This document shows, one piece after another, positions 1 to 11,869 of a DNA stretch of 64,000 nt. The DNA comes from Nageia nagi (taxonomy: Eukaryota; Pinophyta): NCBI GenBank assembly GCA_050084985.1, contig JBITNC010000002.1:14136001-14200000 (forward strand), given 5' to 3'. The position numbers and the translations under genes were made by a program. The stretch's first letter is position 1. Each line of letters begins with the position of its first letter. Under the pieces are notes generated by a model. It was not told where the DNA came from and made no database searches. It was given only the letters and a program-made list of their open reading frames with translations.

Positions 1-676
1 TGTGAATTTTTGTGTTCTTTGATTTCTTATTGAAAGGTTGAAGGAAATGGAAAATATTAAGTTTCTTACAAGTTTCTAATGCTTATAGAATCTTAGAAGA
101 TTCCCTTTAGAATCAAGGGGTAAAATCTTGTAACTTGAGCTTAATTAAAGACCATTTGAAGTTGAAGATCAAGTCAATTGTCTGTTGACTAGACTTCCTC
201 AACAAATTAATCATATTTGAGGAGGAACACATTTTTTTAGAGATATACAATTGATTTGATTATTTTTTCATTGAATAGTCCTCGATGATACCTTTCCAAT
301 GAGTATATGCATTCCTACCTTTGTTGAAGTTTTGATCACCATCTTGGTCATTTTCCTACAAATTATCCAATCTCTACATGCCTAAATTTAGCATGTGCAA
401 GTTATAATGTTTTGCTCTTAATTTAGATTTAAGAGTTTCTATTTAAAGTTTTTGTTTCATGTAATTGATGTCTAGCATGTTAGGTTAATTTTAGGATGTT
501 TAGATTAATGCTTTTATAGGATTGAATTGTTACAAGTTGATTTTATCCAAATTGAGTCTATTTTTAGTTGACTTGATATTTAGTATTATCAAAATCCTAC
601 ATATGTATGTAAATATTTTATTTTTAATCATTGAAAGTAATATTCTACTTCTCACATCTACTTTACCTATATTATT
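1..676. other. AT-rich sequence without recognised gene
   Basis: I see no conserved protein, LTR boundary or RNA gene here. The short open frames in it are low-complexity, rich in I, L and S, and overlap one another on both strands, as expected by chance in AT-rich DNA. Confidence 0.5.
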
Positions 677-955
677 GCATGTAAGTAGAATACATATAAA
701 GATTATATTGTTAGGGATGGTTCTCAAGTGCTATAGCCATCAAAAATATGGTCTCTTTATATTTAATGTATAAATATATGGTTTATTTATTTATTTAATG
801 GATGATTTATTTGCAAGATGGCTTACATTAGCTTTGAATATTATACATTATTATTAATTTATATTTTATTAATTTATTGTATATTATTATTAATTTGAAA
901 TTATTGTATATTATGAATATTTAAATTACATAATAAAAGAAAAAATAACTAGCTT

Positions 956-960
<5 letters not shown>

Positions 961-989
<29 letters not shown>
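961..989. repeat. (TG)n microsatellite
   Basis: An uninterrupted dinucleotide run of 14 TG units, with imperfect TG steps just before it. It sits between two PPR-like fragments and has no evident role. Confidence 0.95.
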
Positions 990-1029
990 CAATCTCGCAG
1001 TGCCTATCTTGACTAGGCACCTCAAGTTT

Positions 1030-1100
1030 GATTATGTTATTATGGTTGATTCCCAAGTGCTTCATTAGATCAAAGAGTTTAAGGGAATCCTTTTTGTATT
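1030..1100 (-). pseudogene. PPR repeat fragment
   Basis: The minus strand reads approximately DSLKLFDLMKHLGINHNN, which matches the linker between two PPR motifs in plant PLS-class proteins (pattern DALKLFxxMKHxGxxPNxxT). It is an isolated piece of about 70 bases in a non-coding setting. A parallel piece occurs at 47250-47320. Confidence 0.55.
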
Positions 1101-1267
1101 CATCAACAACATTGTTTATTTATAAAAATATTTGTTAACAATACTCTTTTTTTTAAATGAAATGAAACATGGTTTCCTTTCTACATGAAAACATGCACCA
1201 TGTCATTATGCAAGACTATTTAGATCTTGCATTACTTTGTATCACCAATAATATCCGAAAGAATATT

Positions 1268-1715
1268 CTACATGTTTGAAATGCAATTGTCCACTTCAGC
1301 ATAAATATTTGAAAGTAGAACAAAAGATGAAACATATTTAAGATCCAACAAAAAAGGGATTCTTACCACAAATTCCCCTATTGCTACATTGTTATGCAAT
1401 CTAAAAGCATTAAGACAATACATCCACTCACCTAATTTATATTTTATGGGTGTGTTAAAAATGAAGTTCAACACTTCCTCGAGATAGCATGCATGACCAA
1501 TAAGGTCAGCAATGCATGTATAATGATTCATCTCAGGAATAATGCAATAAGAGTCACTCATGTTGTTAAAGTATTTACAACCCTCATCCACTAAACCCAC
1601 ATGGCTTCATGCAAGTAAAGAACATACAAAGGTTATGTTGTTAGGGTTGGTTCCTGAGTTCTTCATCAAATCAAAGAGTTAAATGGCATCCTTGCTATAA
1701 CCATAAAAAATATTA
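1268..1715 (-). pseudogene. PPR protein (PLS class) C-terminal fragment
   Basis: In land plants these proteins bind organellar RNA and guide editing or processing. The minus-strand translation carries a KDAI*LFDLMKNSGTNPNN stretch, a GLVDEGCKYFNNMSDSY stretch, a HYTCIADLIGHACYLEE stretch and SSFVLLSNIYAE. These are the last PPR repeats and the start of the E-type extension, in the normal order. The open part (1268-1600) is 110 codons, but the full match needs stop codons read through at about 1640-1700, and no N-terminus, DYW domain or start codon follows. It is therefore a broken fragment. Similar PPR pieces lie at 47185-47660 inside an inverted-repeat element, so this copy may have been moved in the same way. 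Confidence 0.8.
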
Positions 1716-1925
1716 TCTCTTTATAATTAATGTATAAACATATGATTTTTTTGTTTATATGGATATTTTTTATTAAGATGGCCTACATTAGCTTTGAATA
1801 TTACATATTATTATAAATTTATATTTTAGATTTTATTAAGTAAAAAGTATTATACATTAATTAATTTATTACATATTATTATTAATTTATTGCATATTAT
1901 TATTAATTTAAAATTAGTAGGATTG

Positions 1926-2279
1926 AAAAGCATCTGGAAAGAGTTACTAGTAAAACTTTATTGAGTTTTATTCGAGAAGTTGGTTTGCCTTTACTTATCT
2001 ACCTAAAGTTGAATGGTTATTTAAGGAGGGATACAAGTACCATTGACCCCACACTTAGGTTATACGAACCTCTAATATTGCCTCCAATTGCTAAATGATT
2101 GAGGATATAGGAGGGAGTCCCTCTTTATCCAAGATATCTTATGATTCTATGGAGACTAATGAGGGTGGAGAAGAAGCAACTTGTAAATCCATAGGATCCT
2201 TGAGATTCATGACTTGAGCATAGATCAAAGAGGTTTGGTCTATATTCATGATTTTTTCCCCTTTTCCTTTCTTATTTGT
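1926..2279. other. No gene recognised
   Basis: Mixed-composition sequence between the PPR repeat and the DUF4283 relic. No protein family or repeat partner was recognised within the window. Confidence 0.4.
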
Positions 2280-2288
2280 CATCATTTT

Positions 2289-2900
2289 TCATTCCTCATG
2301 GTTCCCCTTAAGGGATTGAGCTAGAGTGGTCGGAGTTGGAGCAAAAGGGGACTTTCCTTTGGTTTTAAATTTATCTCCCATTAGCAGATTGTCTTTAATT
2401 ATGTGATTCACTAATTGGCATCTATAATAAGTGTTGAGGAGGTTTACATACATCATCCTTTTATGAATATGGGTACCCACTATTTGAATATCCATATACT
2501 CTTTCAAAGTTTTAGCAAGGTAAACTTTGACACATTCAATGGGTTGGTTGAGCTGCATATAAATGGGTTAGCTCATCATAGAAAAAGTCTCCTATAAGAG
2601 ACATCGAGTTATGCAAAAAGGGCCATACAACTAAAGAGAGCCCTAGGAATTCAACCCAAACTAGGACAATTAGTGAAACATAATTAGAAATAGTGAAATC
2701 CCTAAACCATGGTTGGAAAACAAGAAGGGTGCTATGGACATAGCACAAACCTTTATAAAGAACTTGTTGGACTTTAGAAGGATCAAAAAATCGAAAGTGA
2801 CAAAACCTTTGGTAAGGTTTTGCACATGTTCTTGACGTAGATGTCGTAGGGATGTCAATATTGTTTAATCCAATTCTTAAGTATATTTAATATGAGGGAA
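2289..2900 (-). pseudogene. DUF4283 plus CCHC zinc knuckle relic (LINE ORF1-like)
   Basis: On the minus strand, across at least two frames, the order is: an RFFDPSKVQQVLYKG stretch, VFQPWFRDFTISNYV, VWVEFLGLSLVVWPFL, then CVKVYLAKTLKEYMDIQ and a zinc-knuckle remnant CQLVNHIIKDN that keeps CX4HX4 and has lost the last cysteine. This is the layout of plant DUF4283 proteins, many of which are ORF1 of L1-type non-LTR retrotransposons or derived nucleic-acid-binding proteins. No endonuclease or reverse transcriptase was found downstream (left), so it is a truncated copy. A separate DUF4283 relic of a different subfamily lies at 57800-59149. Confidence 0.7.
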
Positions 2901-3371
2901 TATGTCCCAAGAAATACCCTATCAAAGTATAACTTTCAAGCCATGCACAAGTTGATAAAATCATTAAGTGGAATAAAAAGATCAGGGGAGGAATTACCTC
3001 GTGAAACATCATGGGGATGAACTTTTGTGAGTGTTTATTTGAATGTGATGTCATTTCTCACTCTAACATCTTCAACAAAAGATGAAACTACATATTGAGT
3101 TTAAGGCATTATAAAGGCAATATAATCGGCTTACAGTGGAATAAATGACTTGGGGCAAATCAAGATGCATAGGAAAAAATCACACACTCTTTCCAAGAGA
3201 AGGCGGTGTAATAGATCTAGAAACCCTAGTATCACATACAATTGGACTCTCTCTAGAGTTGTATCTTCTCCATCATATTTTATCTTTCACATTTACATTT
3301 TTTCCTAATATTGCTAATGTTACATCGTTTTCTATGATAAAAGATTATCTCTTTTATTTAGATTGAAAGAT

Positions 3372-3900
3372 ACAATAAAAAAATTTAAAAAAATTCAAAA
3401 TAGTATTATATATTTTTTTTTAAATATTTATATTTAAACAATTATGCTTGTACAATAAAATAAATTATATAATTTACCAAATAATTAAATTATTATCAAT
3501 AAAAATCTTCTTAACAAAAAAGAATTTAAATAACATAATAAAATAGTCTTTATCCTATAAACAGATGATTCTCATATACTTATTATAATCTATTATTATA
3601 TCAATTAATTTATCTTAAAAAATTAAAAAGAAAAGAAGTCAAATACAAATGGTAAGTAACTTTGACCAAAAATAATGCTCGAACGAAATTTTTCAAAGAA
3701 AAAAAAAAATCATTTAAAAGAAATCCCTAAACGCCAGACAATCCCAATAACATATAAAAAAACAAAACATGTTGTACATGTAAAGAATGTTTGCTGATAT
3801 ATTATTCCAACTTTATTTGAGCATAGATTTTGTAAAGCAACCTATAATTAGATATCTTTCAATAAAGGTTGCCTACAATTATTTCAACAATCATTCCATT
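3372..3900. other. Very AT-rich spacer
   Basis: Poly-A and poly-T rich sequence with no recognisable coding or repeat structure. It ends sharply at the GC-rich island that follows. Confidence 0.6.
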
Positions 3901-3911
3901 CACTGTTTTTC

Positions 3912-4205
3912 CTACGGAGTCGCACGGTCACATTGAAGTGAATCTGCATCCAGCCGCTTGACGATGGGTGTGCGGTCAAGAATGTCGAGTACGGCAAAAG
4001 GCATATAATGGAGAGTACAGGTGTCGGGCAGTAACAGGTTTCCACCGGCCTCCAAGGACATCGTCGCCCGTCGATTTAGACTGCGAGCTGGCGACCACCG
4101 GTCCCCATCTACACGTGTAATGCCCCACAAGAAGCGCGCCGTATTGGGGAATCTTCCAGGTAGATTCGACTGAATCAACGTTGGTAAAATCTTATAATTT
4201 ACCAA
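3912..4205 (-). other. GC-rich island with a 97-codon open frame, unidentified
   Basis: About 3912-4165 is conspicuously GC-rich and contains several CpG steps, unlike everything within many kilobases. The minus strand is open for 97 codons from an ATG that lies in the AT-rich flank; the GC-rich part reads WSPARSLNRRATMSLEAG and continues to a TAG. I do not recognise the protein. A second minus-strand frame ends in HFNVTVRLRRK, which loosely recalls the FNVTVRNPNK motif of NHL/LEA-2 proteins, but that is weak. It may be a captured exon, an organelle or foreign insertion, or a decayed gene end. No splice sites are convincing. Confidence 0.35.
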
Positions 4206-4509
4206 CTAACTTTATAATCCTATGTAGAATAATAAAAAAATATTAACATTCATTTTGTTTTAGTTGGTAAAGTTAAATTATATTAAAGTTCACGGGAGAT
4301 CATTTGATATATGGGACGAATAGTTTGTAGTAAACTATTACATAGCATTAATAGAATGTATAAAAAATAATATATCTATGTAGATCATGAAAAGCACACC
4401 ATTTTTTTCAAAGTTTTATTATTAATTTTAAATAATAAAATTAACTAGATAGTACTTCTTTCTATAGAATAAATTATCGTTAAAATAATATTTTTTTATT
4501 ATTAATATT

Positions 4510-4910
4510 AAAGGTTCAATATTATTAGTAAATATGCGTAATAGACCATAATTTACGTATCATTGTGGTGGTGGATTAACGATAGGGAAGGTGGGCTTTA
4601 TCGCATTAGGTGTCGTGTTCAAATCCTTGTATAAAAAGTATTTCAAAGGATTTTGTAAGTGACGTCAATCTCACAAGCTCTAGAATCTCCCCCATTCTTC
4701 TAGTGACAAAAAATATTATTAAAGGTTCAATATGTGTAAGAGATCATAATTTATGTGTCCCTATGGTGGTGGCCTAATAATAGGGAAGGTGAGCTCTATC
4801 GCATGAGGTGTCATGTTCGAATCCTTGTAAAAGTATTTCAGAGGATTTTATAAGTGATATTAATCTCATGGGCTTTGGGTTCTCCCTTGCTCTTTGAGTG
4901 ACAAAAAAGA
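4510..4910 (+). repeat. Two tandem tRNA-derived SINE-like units
   Basis: Unit 1 spans about 4510-4720 and unit 2 about 4721-4910. Each has a box-A-like stretch (ggtggcctaataataggg in unit 2) followed about 40 bases later by a box-B-like stretch (tgttcgaatcc in unit 2, tgttcaaatcc in unit 1). That spacing and the GTTCGAATCC core are those of tRNA-derived polymerase III promoters, as in plant Au-type SINEs. Each unit ends in a common tail with 'gtgacaaaaaa'. Unit 2 is the better preserved. No cloverleaf or anticodon stem is intact, so these are not tRNA genes. Confidence 0.6.
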
Positions 4911-5070
4911 TACATTTACCCACAAGTATATGTAGTGGCTACCATGTGATTCAAACTCTTAACTGAGTGCATAAAAAGATCATGATGTAACTGATTCTCC
5001 TATATAATAATAAGAAAAAATCATAATTTACATAATAATACTATATATAAGAAAGGGAGAATCCTTTTAT

Positions 5071-5154
5071 TTCAAGGATATTCAGTTTACTTTATCTGAT
5101 GGTAAATCTTCTTTCAAGGATATTCAGTTTACTTTATTCGATGGCAAATCTTCT
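5071..5154. repeat. 42-bp tandem duplication
   Basis: The unit beginning 'ttcaaggatattcagttta' occurs twice, head to tail, at 5071-5112 and 5113-5154 with a few substitutions. The period is a multiple of three, but no coding frame was recognised around it. Confidence 0.9.
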
Positions 5155-5329
5155 TACTATTATCAAGGGATATCAAAGGGGTTCTTATGATTTGCATGCA
5201 TTTTTAGGAGAATTGATTACATCATGGGCTTTTCTACTATCTAACATAGTTCGAATTACCACTAGTTCCTTATAACTCCTAGGGATGTGAACATCTCTTT
5301 TTTGATATGGTAAAGAATCCAGAGACCCG

Positions 5330-7054
5330 TGGTAAATGATAACACCTCAGGAGACAAATGAACCAAAGGCATGCAAACTCAAATATGGCACCTAAAGGAA
5401 AGAAATGAATTATAGATGTTGTATATATATATACTACAATAAAATATTATTTATGTTTTGTAGGCATAAGTATGAATTTGTTATGCGTGTACAATAGAAA
5501 TCCCATTTAGGGCTTAAGTAGAGCTTGAACATAAGAAAAAGGAGAAAATTCGAGAAATTCTAGGTGTTGACATCAATGATAAGAGTCATCAAAGCATCCA
5601 AGAAGTAAAGGCCTTTAAAAGCTCTAAGTTTGGGAGTATAAGGAGATGACATCAACATTCAATGGAAAGAAGACCAATGAATAATACAAAGTAAATTGAC
5701 TACTTTCAGGATATACTAAGATGCTAAAGTTAGGGCCTTTAAAAAGTGTTAGGTATAGGGATCAAAAGGTAGTGACATTAGCCAAGGAAAAAGATAATTT
5801 TAGAATAGGAAAATAATTAGGATCTCAGGGTCTTCTCACTAGTGACGTCAACACCTGCCATTTAAAGTCCCAGATAATAAAGCTATGAAAGGAGAGCACA
5901 AAGCAAAGAACAAAGTGACATCACTAAAACCTTGAAAGTGGATTTTGAACTAATTTTGGGGGTTATAAGGGAGTGACATCAACAAAATCAACTCCAAAAT
6001 ATAGTAAAGATTCAAAATTGAAACTTAAAGGTGAAAAGGCATGCATAAGCATGAATGGCTAGTAAACTGTATCGACAACATCAACAAGGTTTTGACAACC
6101 AATTTTGAATTGATTTTGGGTAGAAGAAAATATTGATATTAGTAACTCAAACTTTAACAATAGGAAGGAAGTATAAGCCATAGTTAAACTCGGATATGAC
6201 ATGCAAAAGACCTAAATGGCTAGTAATCTTATCGATGATATTCCCAAAGCAACACTGAATGTGAGAGAGACAGATACAATAGCAATAACCATTTGAGAAG
6301 GAATTTGAAGGAGGTAAATAGTAGGATGTCATAAATGGATCAGTTAAACTATGCATGTTACATGAAGGGGATACTTTCGTGTTCTAGATGATTTCTATAA
6401 GCATTAGTTCTAATTTGTTTAAAGGTTAGTTTTGGTGTAATTAATCAACAATCATTACTAGTAGTTAGAGCTTAAGATTAGTTAAGTTATTTGGATGAAA
6501 TTTTTCTTATAAATACAAGGAAAATCAATGTAATAAGGGTTGAACATTTAAGTGTTTTTCCTCTACAATGTTACAAAGGCTATTTTGTGAATACAAATAT
6601 GACCTGCTTGACCTTTGTTCAACCATTTATCAATGTATGTACTTAAATTTTTGTGTATGCATTTGTGTATGATTCATGGTTTCATGGATAAATGTTGAGT
6701 TAGTGTTTATTCATATTATGTTTGGATAGGATTTCTAGTCAAGGTGATATATGATTTATCATTGTTAGTTTGCATGTCCTTCCAATCATTCTGCTTAAGG
6801 AAGTTCATGTTGATCAAGGATATTCATTTTAATTACTTTGCTACACTCTTATCTTTTTTATCTCTTTCTTGCACCCTACGCTTCAAGACAATTATGTAGT
6901 TTATCTTCCCATGAGGAGAATCCAACCTAAAGATAAGGTATTGACCTTCATCTTGAAGGTTGAACTTTGAAAAGCATTTAATCCTTAGTGACTCGATTGA
7001 TTATGATTCATTGGCATGTGAATAATACAAAATCTTGAACAATAGTTGCTTTTT
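5330..7054 (+). mobile_element. Probable LTR/leader of a Ty3/gypsy element (start uncertain)
   Basis: The stretch repeats a 'gtgacatcaa(c/t)' motif several times between about 5560 and 6000 and carries a TATA-like 'cttataaatacaagg' near 6507. It runs directly into a primer-binding-site-like sequence at 7055 and then gag coding remnants. This suggests a 5' LTR plus leader, but no second copy lies in the window, so the LTR start cannot be fixed. The end is taken just before the primer site. Confidence 0.4.
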
Positions 7055-7072
7055 TGGTATACTCAGTGGGAC
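7055..7072 (+). promoter_or_regulatory. Putative primer binding site
   Basis: The sequence tggtatactcagtgggac begins with the TGG expected opposite a tRNA 3' CCA. It resembles the 'TGGCGACTC..TGGGGAC' class of primer sites I associate with Tat-type Ty3/gypsy elements more than the initiator-Met type used by E1, G3 and X. The position between the leader and gag supports it; the tRNA assignment is a guess. Confidence 0.4.
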
Positions 7073-7139
7073 AACATCCTACCCATTAGAAAGATATAAA
7101 ATTTATGAGAATCTTATTAGTGACTCTACAAGGAGCAAA

Positions 7140-8544
7140 GTTAGTTGCATTAATTGCTATTATTTCCAACATAATTAAATTTGGGAAATAACTTATTAAT
7201 GAGATCAAATTTTGCCAAATTCGAGTTGAGTTCATGCTCATAAGATCTCAAGTGAAGGTAAGTAAATATTTTCTCAAGCTTTACAAATTTGATTCTAAAG
7301 AGAAGAAGTCTATCAAAAGGATTAAGCACTTGAATGATATTATGGTTCAAAAAAAACTTCTTACTCGAACACTACTTCCATCATTTAATGCAATAACAAC
7401 TATGGATTCTAAAGTAGAAACTTGGATATACCTAAAATGGAATACTATGGGTCCATTATATCTAACCAATCCGAAAATTATCCCATACAATGCTTTGAAA
7501 TTTCTCCCTAACTATGATGGTACTAGGAAGATAATGTATGAGCATTGTCTTGATGTGATTTCCATTGAAAAATTATATAATATTTCCTAGGATAATGTGA
7601 TGGTAAGGTTTCTTGCTTAATTCTTCAAAGGAAAAATACTAGACTAGCATAGATGTCTATTGGACACCTCTATAACTACTTAGTAGCAGCTAGTTGAACC
7701 ACTCATAAAAGAGTTTCATAAGATTAGGAACTATTACTCTTTGTTCACTCATTTTACCACTATTAGAAAGCATGAGCAAGAATCTATTACTAATTTCAAT
7801 ATCCATTTTGGAAATACATGGAGTAGAATCCTAGCTTAGATGAAGCATCTAGTATCAATAGTGTACATGTACTTTTTGAGAGCTTTTTCACCTAATTTAT
7901 CTTTAAAAATTGAAATGTATAGGGAAATTACTTCCCAAAATTATGCTAAGCAACAACAATAGCTGAAGCATTGCTTGTAACTATGGAAAAAAATTCAAGT
8001 AAGATAACTTCTCCTTTTACTCCATATGTTACGTTCCCCAAAGAGAACCAAATCCTGTCAGCTTCATTTGCTCCTCCTCTTATGGAAATACCTAGGGCAC
8101 CCCACCCATTTTTGAGAAATTAATATAGAGAAAAATAACCAAATCATTTGCCTTAATTGCTAGCTCCAAGCACATTATTATCCCTTCCGATACCTAATGT
8201 ATCTCTTGCCCTACCAACACCTCCATTGAGTACAAAAACACAAAGGGAAAGTTCCATACAATCAGAGATGAATGAGCTCAAAGCTATGCTCTAAAATATG
8301 GCTAATTAAGTTACTTTCATGGCGAAGAATAATTAAAGGTATATGGTGGGTAATAAAGGAGATACCCTAATGCAATGAGAGAATAACTACCTTTAGCTCT
8401 AAAAAAGGAGGAGGAGAGAGTTCATCTATCACCAAAGATCCTAGTTGCTAAAAGCTTAGACTAGTGTAAAGCTTGCAATGATCCTCATGTGCGAGAATCT
8501 TTCCCAACATATCAGTAGCAATGTCATTTAGCAGTACATAATGG
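7140..8544 (+). pseudogene. Ty3/gypsy gag remnant (cut by E1)
   Basis: Gag forms the retroelement capsid and binds its RNA. Frames open in pieces (7234-7590 is the longest, 118 codons). Further on, translation gives EQESITNFNIHFGNTWSRI and VYMYFLRAFSPNLSLKIEM, a gag core pattern with several stops. A zinc-knuckle-like WCKACNDPHVRESFPTYQ follows at about 8475, and then AVHNG just before the E1 LTR begins at 8545. The gene is thus interrupted by E1. I could not join a clear continuation beyond 14638. Confidence 0.6.
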
Positions 8545-10044
8545 TGTAATATCCCCATTTTTATGTTATTTTCCCCATTTCACCTTTGATAAATGCAAGC
8601 CTTAGATTAGGAGTATTTTTATCTGATTTTCAAAATTTAGTAGATTTTATGCCCAATTATTGTAAGTTCCACTTGGAGAATAATTACTTACTCCAATTAT
8701 GGGATGTTGGGGCCTATTTTAGTATTTAGGAATTAATTTATATTTAATTATGTCAATAATTATATAATTGAAATACCAAGGCTAATTATTAATTTTAAAT
8801 GTAATACTAGTCACCTAATTTGGGACATTTCATATTAAGAGCCTTGATGATTGTACGTAAAATTGGAATTAATGGGTCTTTCTTGTAATAATTGCTCTCC
8901 TTTTGAGGTAGAGCATGATACCAAGGAATTTTCATCCACTACAAGCCATTGGAAGACTCTGCACTTGGATGTTGGGCTTAAGGAGGAAGATTGGAAGATC
9001 AAGATATGAAAATGGGCATCCTAAGACACCCACGTCTCTGTTGGAGGTTATTAGACCAAAGTTGATGATACCTAGGCACATGGAGGACTCCCATAATCCA
9101 ATATTAGAATTACTAGCCCTTTGATGTGATCACTTCCATCTCAAGAAATTTTAATCTTGGATGTGAGGTATGAGAGCATATAGATCATCCTTGTACATTG
9201 TTAGATGAGATCACATCAACCCCAACACAAGATTATAAGATAAGCTACCTCATCTATATAAGGAGGAATCTTGGAGAGAACAAAGGCATGTAATTATTAT
9301 CACTTTTTCTTCTTGGTTGAAGCTTATCTCTTCTAGAATTCCACTTATTTGAAGTGAGGTACCTATAGCGAGGTATAGTACATAACCTACATGGGCACAC
9401 TCTTGGGGATTGGTGCAACCCAAGTTGTCAGCTACCTATCTGAGGGGTGTTGGCATTACCCTTGAATTAATAGAATACTCCTAATGGATCTCTGAGATTC
9501 CACCATAGTTGTTGATGAAGTAAGCCTTGGTGCACGCTTTGCCATACTAGGAATACTAAGCTTTGGAGCATCAATCTTTTTTAGTATAGATATTGTAATT
9601 GAGGTTCACTACCATTTCTATATTCGAATATAATTACATTATTCTAATATATTCTTGTTATTGTCTCATCCTAGTTTGCACATTGGATCTAGAAGTGCTT
9701 TATTGTATTATTATTTGTATTTTAGCTCACTAAAATCCTATTTTAGATAATTTCATACTTGACATCTTATCATAATTTCTAGATATAGAGGTTTTTTGAT
9801 GTTTAATCTCCATTTATGCTTAGAAGTTGGGTATTTGAGCATTTTGTGAGTCTATTACTAATTTTTTATCAGTATTAGCTAGATGTTGGGTTTGCTTACA
9901 CTATTTGAGTTTGATTGATGATATCTAGAGCTATGAAGGCTCAGATCCCTCTCCTAGGGCATGTTTGGTGGTTTTAATTATCATGTTCATTTTGGACTAG
10001 TGGGATTTGTGTAAAATCCTAGTGAGCCCTAGTTAAGTTCATCA
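8545..10044 (+). repeat. E1 5' LTR
   Basis: Starts TGTAATATCCCC and ends ...TTCATCA, 1500 bases. It shares with 13170-14638 a long series of matching segments, for example 'ttttccccatttcaccttt' near the start. A promoter-like catctatataaggaggaat lies at about 9251; the 3' LTR has TATACAAG at the same place, so its TATA motif has decayed. Confidence 0.85.
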
Positions 10045-10047
10045 AAG

Positions 10048-10060
10048 TGGTATTAGAGCC
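10048..10060 (+). promoter_or_regulatory. E1 primer binding site (initiator tRNA-Met type)
   Basis: The sequence tggtattagagcc follows the LTR end by three bases and differs by one base from the usual plant TGGTATCAGAGC site, complementary to the 3' end of initiator tRNA-Met. The block is repeated 82 bases downstream at 10130 (tggtattagaacc). Confidence 0.8.
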
Positions 10061-11860
10061 AAGTCTTGGCCATCTTGTTGGGATAAGAATGGTTTAGGAG
10101 AATTTGAAAAATATGATATCCACTCATATTGGTATTAGAACCAAGATCTTGCCATCTTGATGGGTAAGGTATTGAGGAGAATATGAAGGAGTTTACTTAG
10201 AGAAGTTTGAAGGAGATCTCTCCATTCTGCTGGACAGAAGTGGTCAAGTATGAAAGAGATATCTCTATCTTGCTAGAGATAAATTATTATGAAATAGATC
10301 TTATCATGCTATTGGAATATCTAAGGGAGATTGAAGATATTACAATGGTATTGTCTTAGAATCATAGTGATTTAAAAGAATTGAGGAGGTCTGAGGCAAG
10401 ATATGAACGTGAAGAGAGCATCCTAACACTAGGATCTGGTTTGTTTGGATACTAAAGAAATGATGTTAAGATTTTGATATCATTTTTTTTGGTTCTAGAT
10501 ATTGGAAGGCCTATGTTGGATACATTCGAGGTTAAATCTCATCTTATGGAAGCTCATTGGACTTGATTTGATAATATTTTCAATTCTGAAGGCTTCAAGA
10601 AGGTATCATCTAACTTGGTGAATGATTATTTTTGAAATTTTGCTTACTTTCCATCAAGTTTGAGGTTCATTTCTACATTTTAGAGTCTAGATATGAGTTT
10701 AGGGAGAAAAAGGGAGTCCATTTGGGCTAAGGAGGCCTAGATTTGAGATAAATTTTATTGCATGAGGCTCATTTTATCATCTTGAAGCAAATGTTGGTGT
10801 TTTGAGGCCATTTGGGGGATCATTTGGAATTTTTGAGGCTATTAGAGGAGGTTGTTCAATATTTTGATACTATTTGAGGAATCATTTGCATTCTAGAGCG
10901 ATCATTCTACATTTTTAAGGTGATCATTTTATTTCTAAGAGAGCCAAATTTTGAAATTTGACATATTTTTGCCTTCTTGATATTATAATCAAGGCTTAAG
11001 GGGATATGTTGAGTCTTAGGGAGGCTTAATTTATTATGGATCTACAAAATTCGATCATTAGAGCTTGGAAATTTGGGATCTTAGCAAGCATAGCTAAGAT
11101 TTAAAGTCATTTTGCATAAGATCTAGTGATTTGAGAATTTATATATGAACATTAAGCTTGGAGGAAGCAAAATGTCAATTAGAGTTGACTTTTGGGTCCA
11201 TAATCCACAAGATTGATTGATTTGACATTTGGACCAAATCATCCACCATGGAATAAATTAAATTTCAAGTTTGAGCTATTTTCATTGTGCAATTTTATTT
11301 TGAGCCTAAAAATATTTGTGGATTTAATTTGTTTTAACTAAGAGCAATAAGGAGGAAATAAAAAATAAATTTTGAACTATTTTATTTGTCAAGTAAATTA
11401 AATTAGGATAAATAAGGAGTTTAATTTTAAATATTTGAGAAATTTAAAATTTGGAGGGAAAGAAAGATGCAAATATTGAAAGAAAATTTCAAATATTTTC
11501 GATACACTATAAAGCTATACATTGGAGTGTGAGGAAAGCATAATATTTTTGAGAGACAAAATTTGAAGTTGTGAGCTAGAGGCAATTTGTTGGGGCATTG
11601 AGGAGATTGAAGACTAGTGTGGCAATTCTATGAAGCATGTGAGGCATTTGAAGGTGAAGAAACATGCATTGAGCACCTAGGGACACTTTATTGGATTTTG
11701 AAAGAACTATACTTAAGCTTGGAAGAGTTATTTTGGGTTAGTAAGGCTCTTTCTCACCATATCATCTACTTGAACTAGTTCATCCACCTTTAGATAGCTT
11801 GATTCAAAATTTTGAGGGAAAAATCATAGGTGCAAGCACCCATTTTATTAGAGGAGGTGA
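10061..11860 (+). other. E1 leader and 5' gag region, heavily decayed
   Basis: No open frame of useful length survives. It includes short repeats of the type 'gagatctctcc' near 10210-10260 and long G/A-rich stretches. It is assigned to E1 by position between the primer site and the recognisable protease. Confidence 0.5.
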
Positions 11861-11869
11861 CACAATCCA

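Larger units (their letters stand above)
677..1925. repeat. Imperfect direct repeat around PPR fragments
   Basis: The segment at about 677-905 recurs at about 1608-1925. Both contain a 'tgttaggg(a/t)tggtt' core, then an AT-rich tract and 'ttacattagctttgaatatt'. The right copy holds more of a PPR coding fragment than the left, so the left is an internally deleted copy. This looks like a local duplication of a PPR-derived sequence with its AT-rich downstream flank; a mobile-element origin is possible but no termini were found. Confidence 0.55.

Noticed and set aside
4790-4830. Possible functional tRNA gene
   Set aside because: Box-B-like text is present but no acceptor stem or anticodon arm can be formed; the SINE explanation fits both units.
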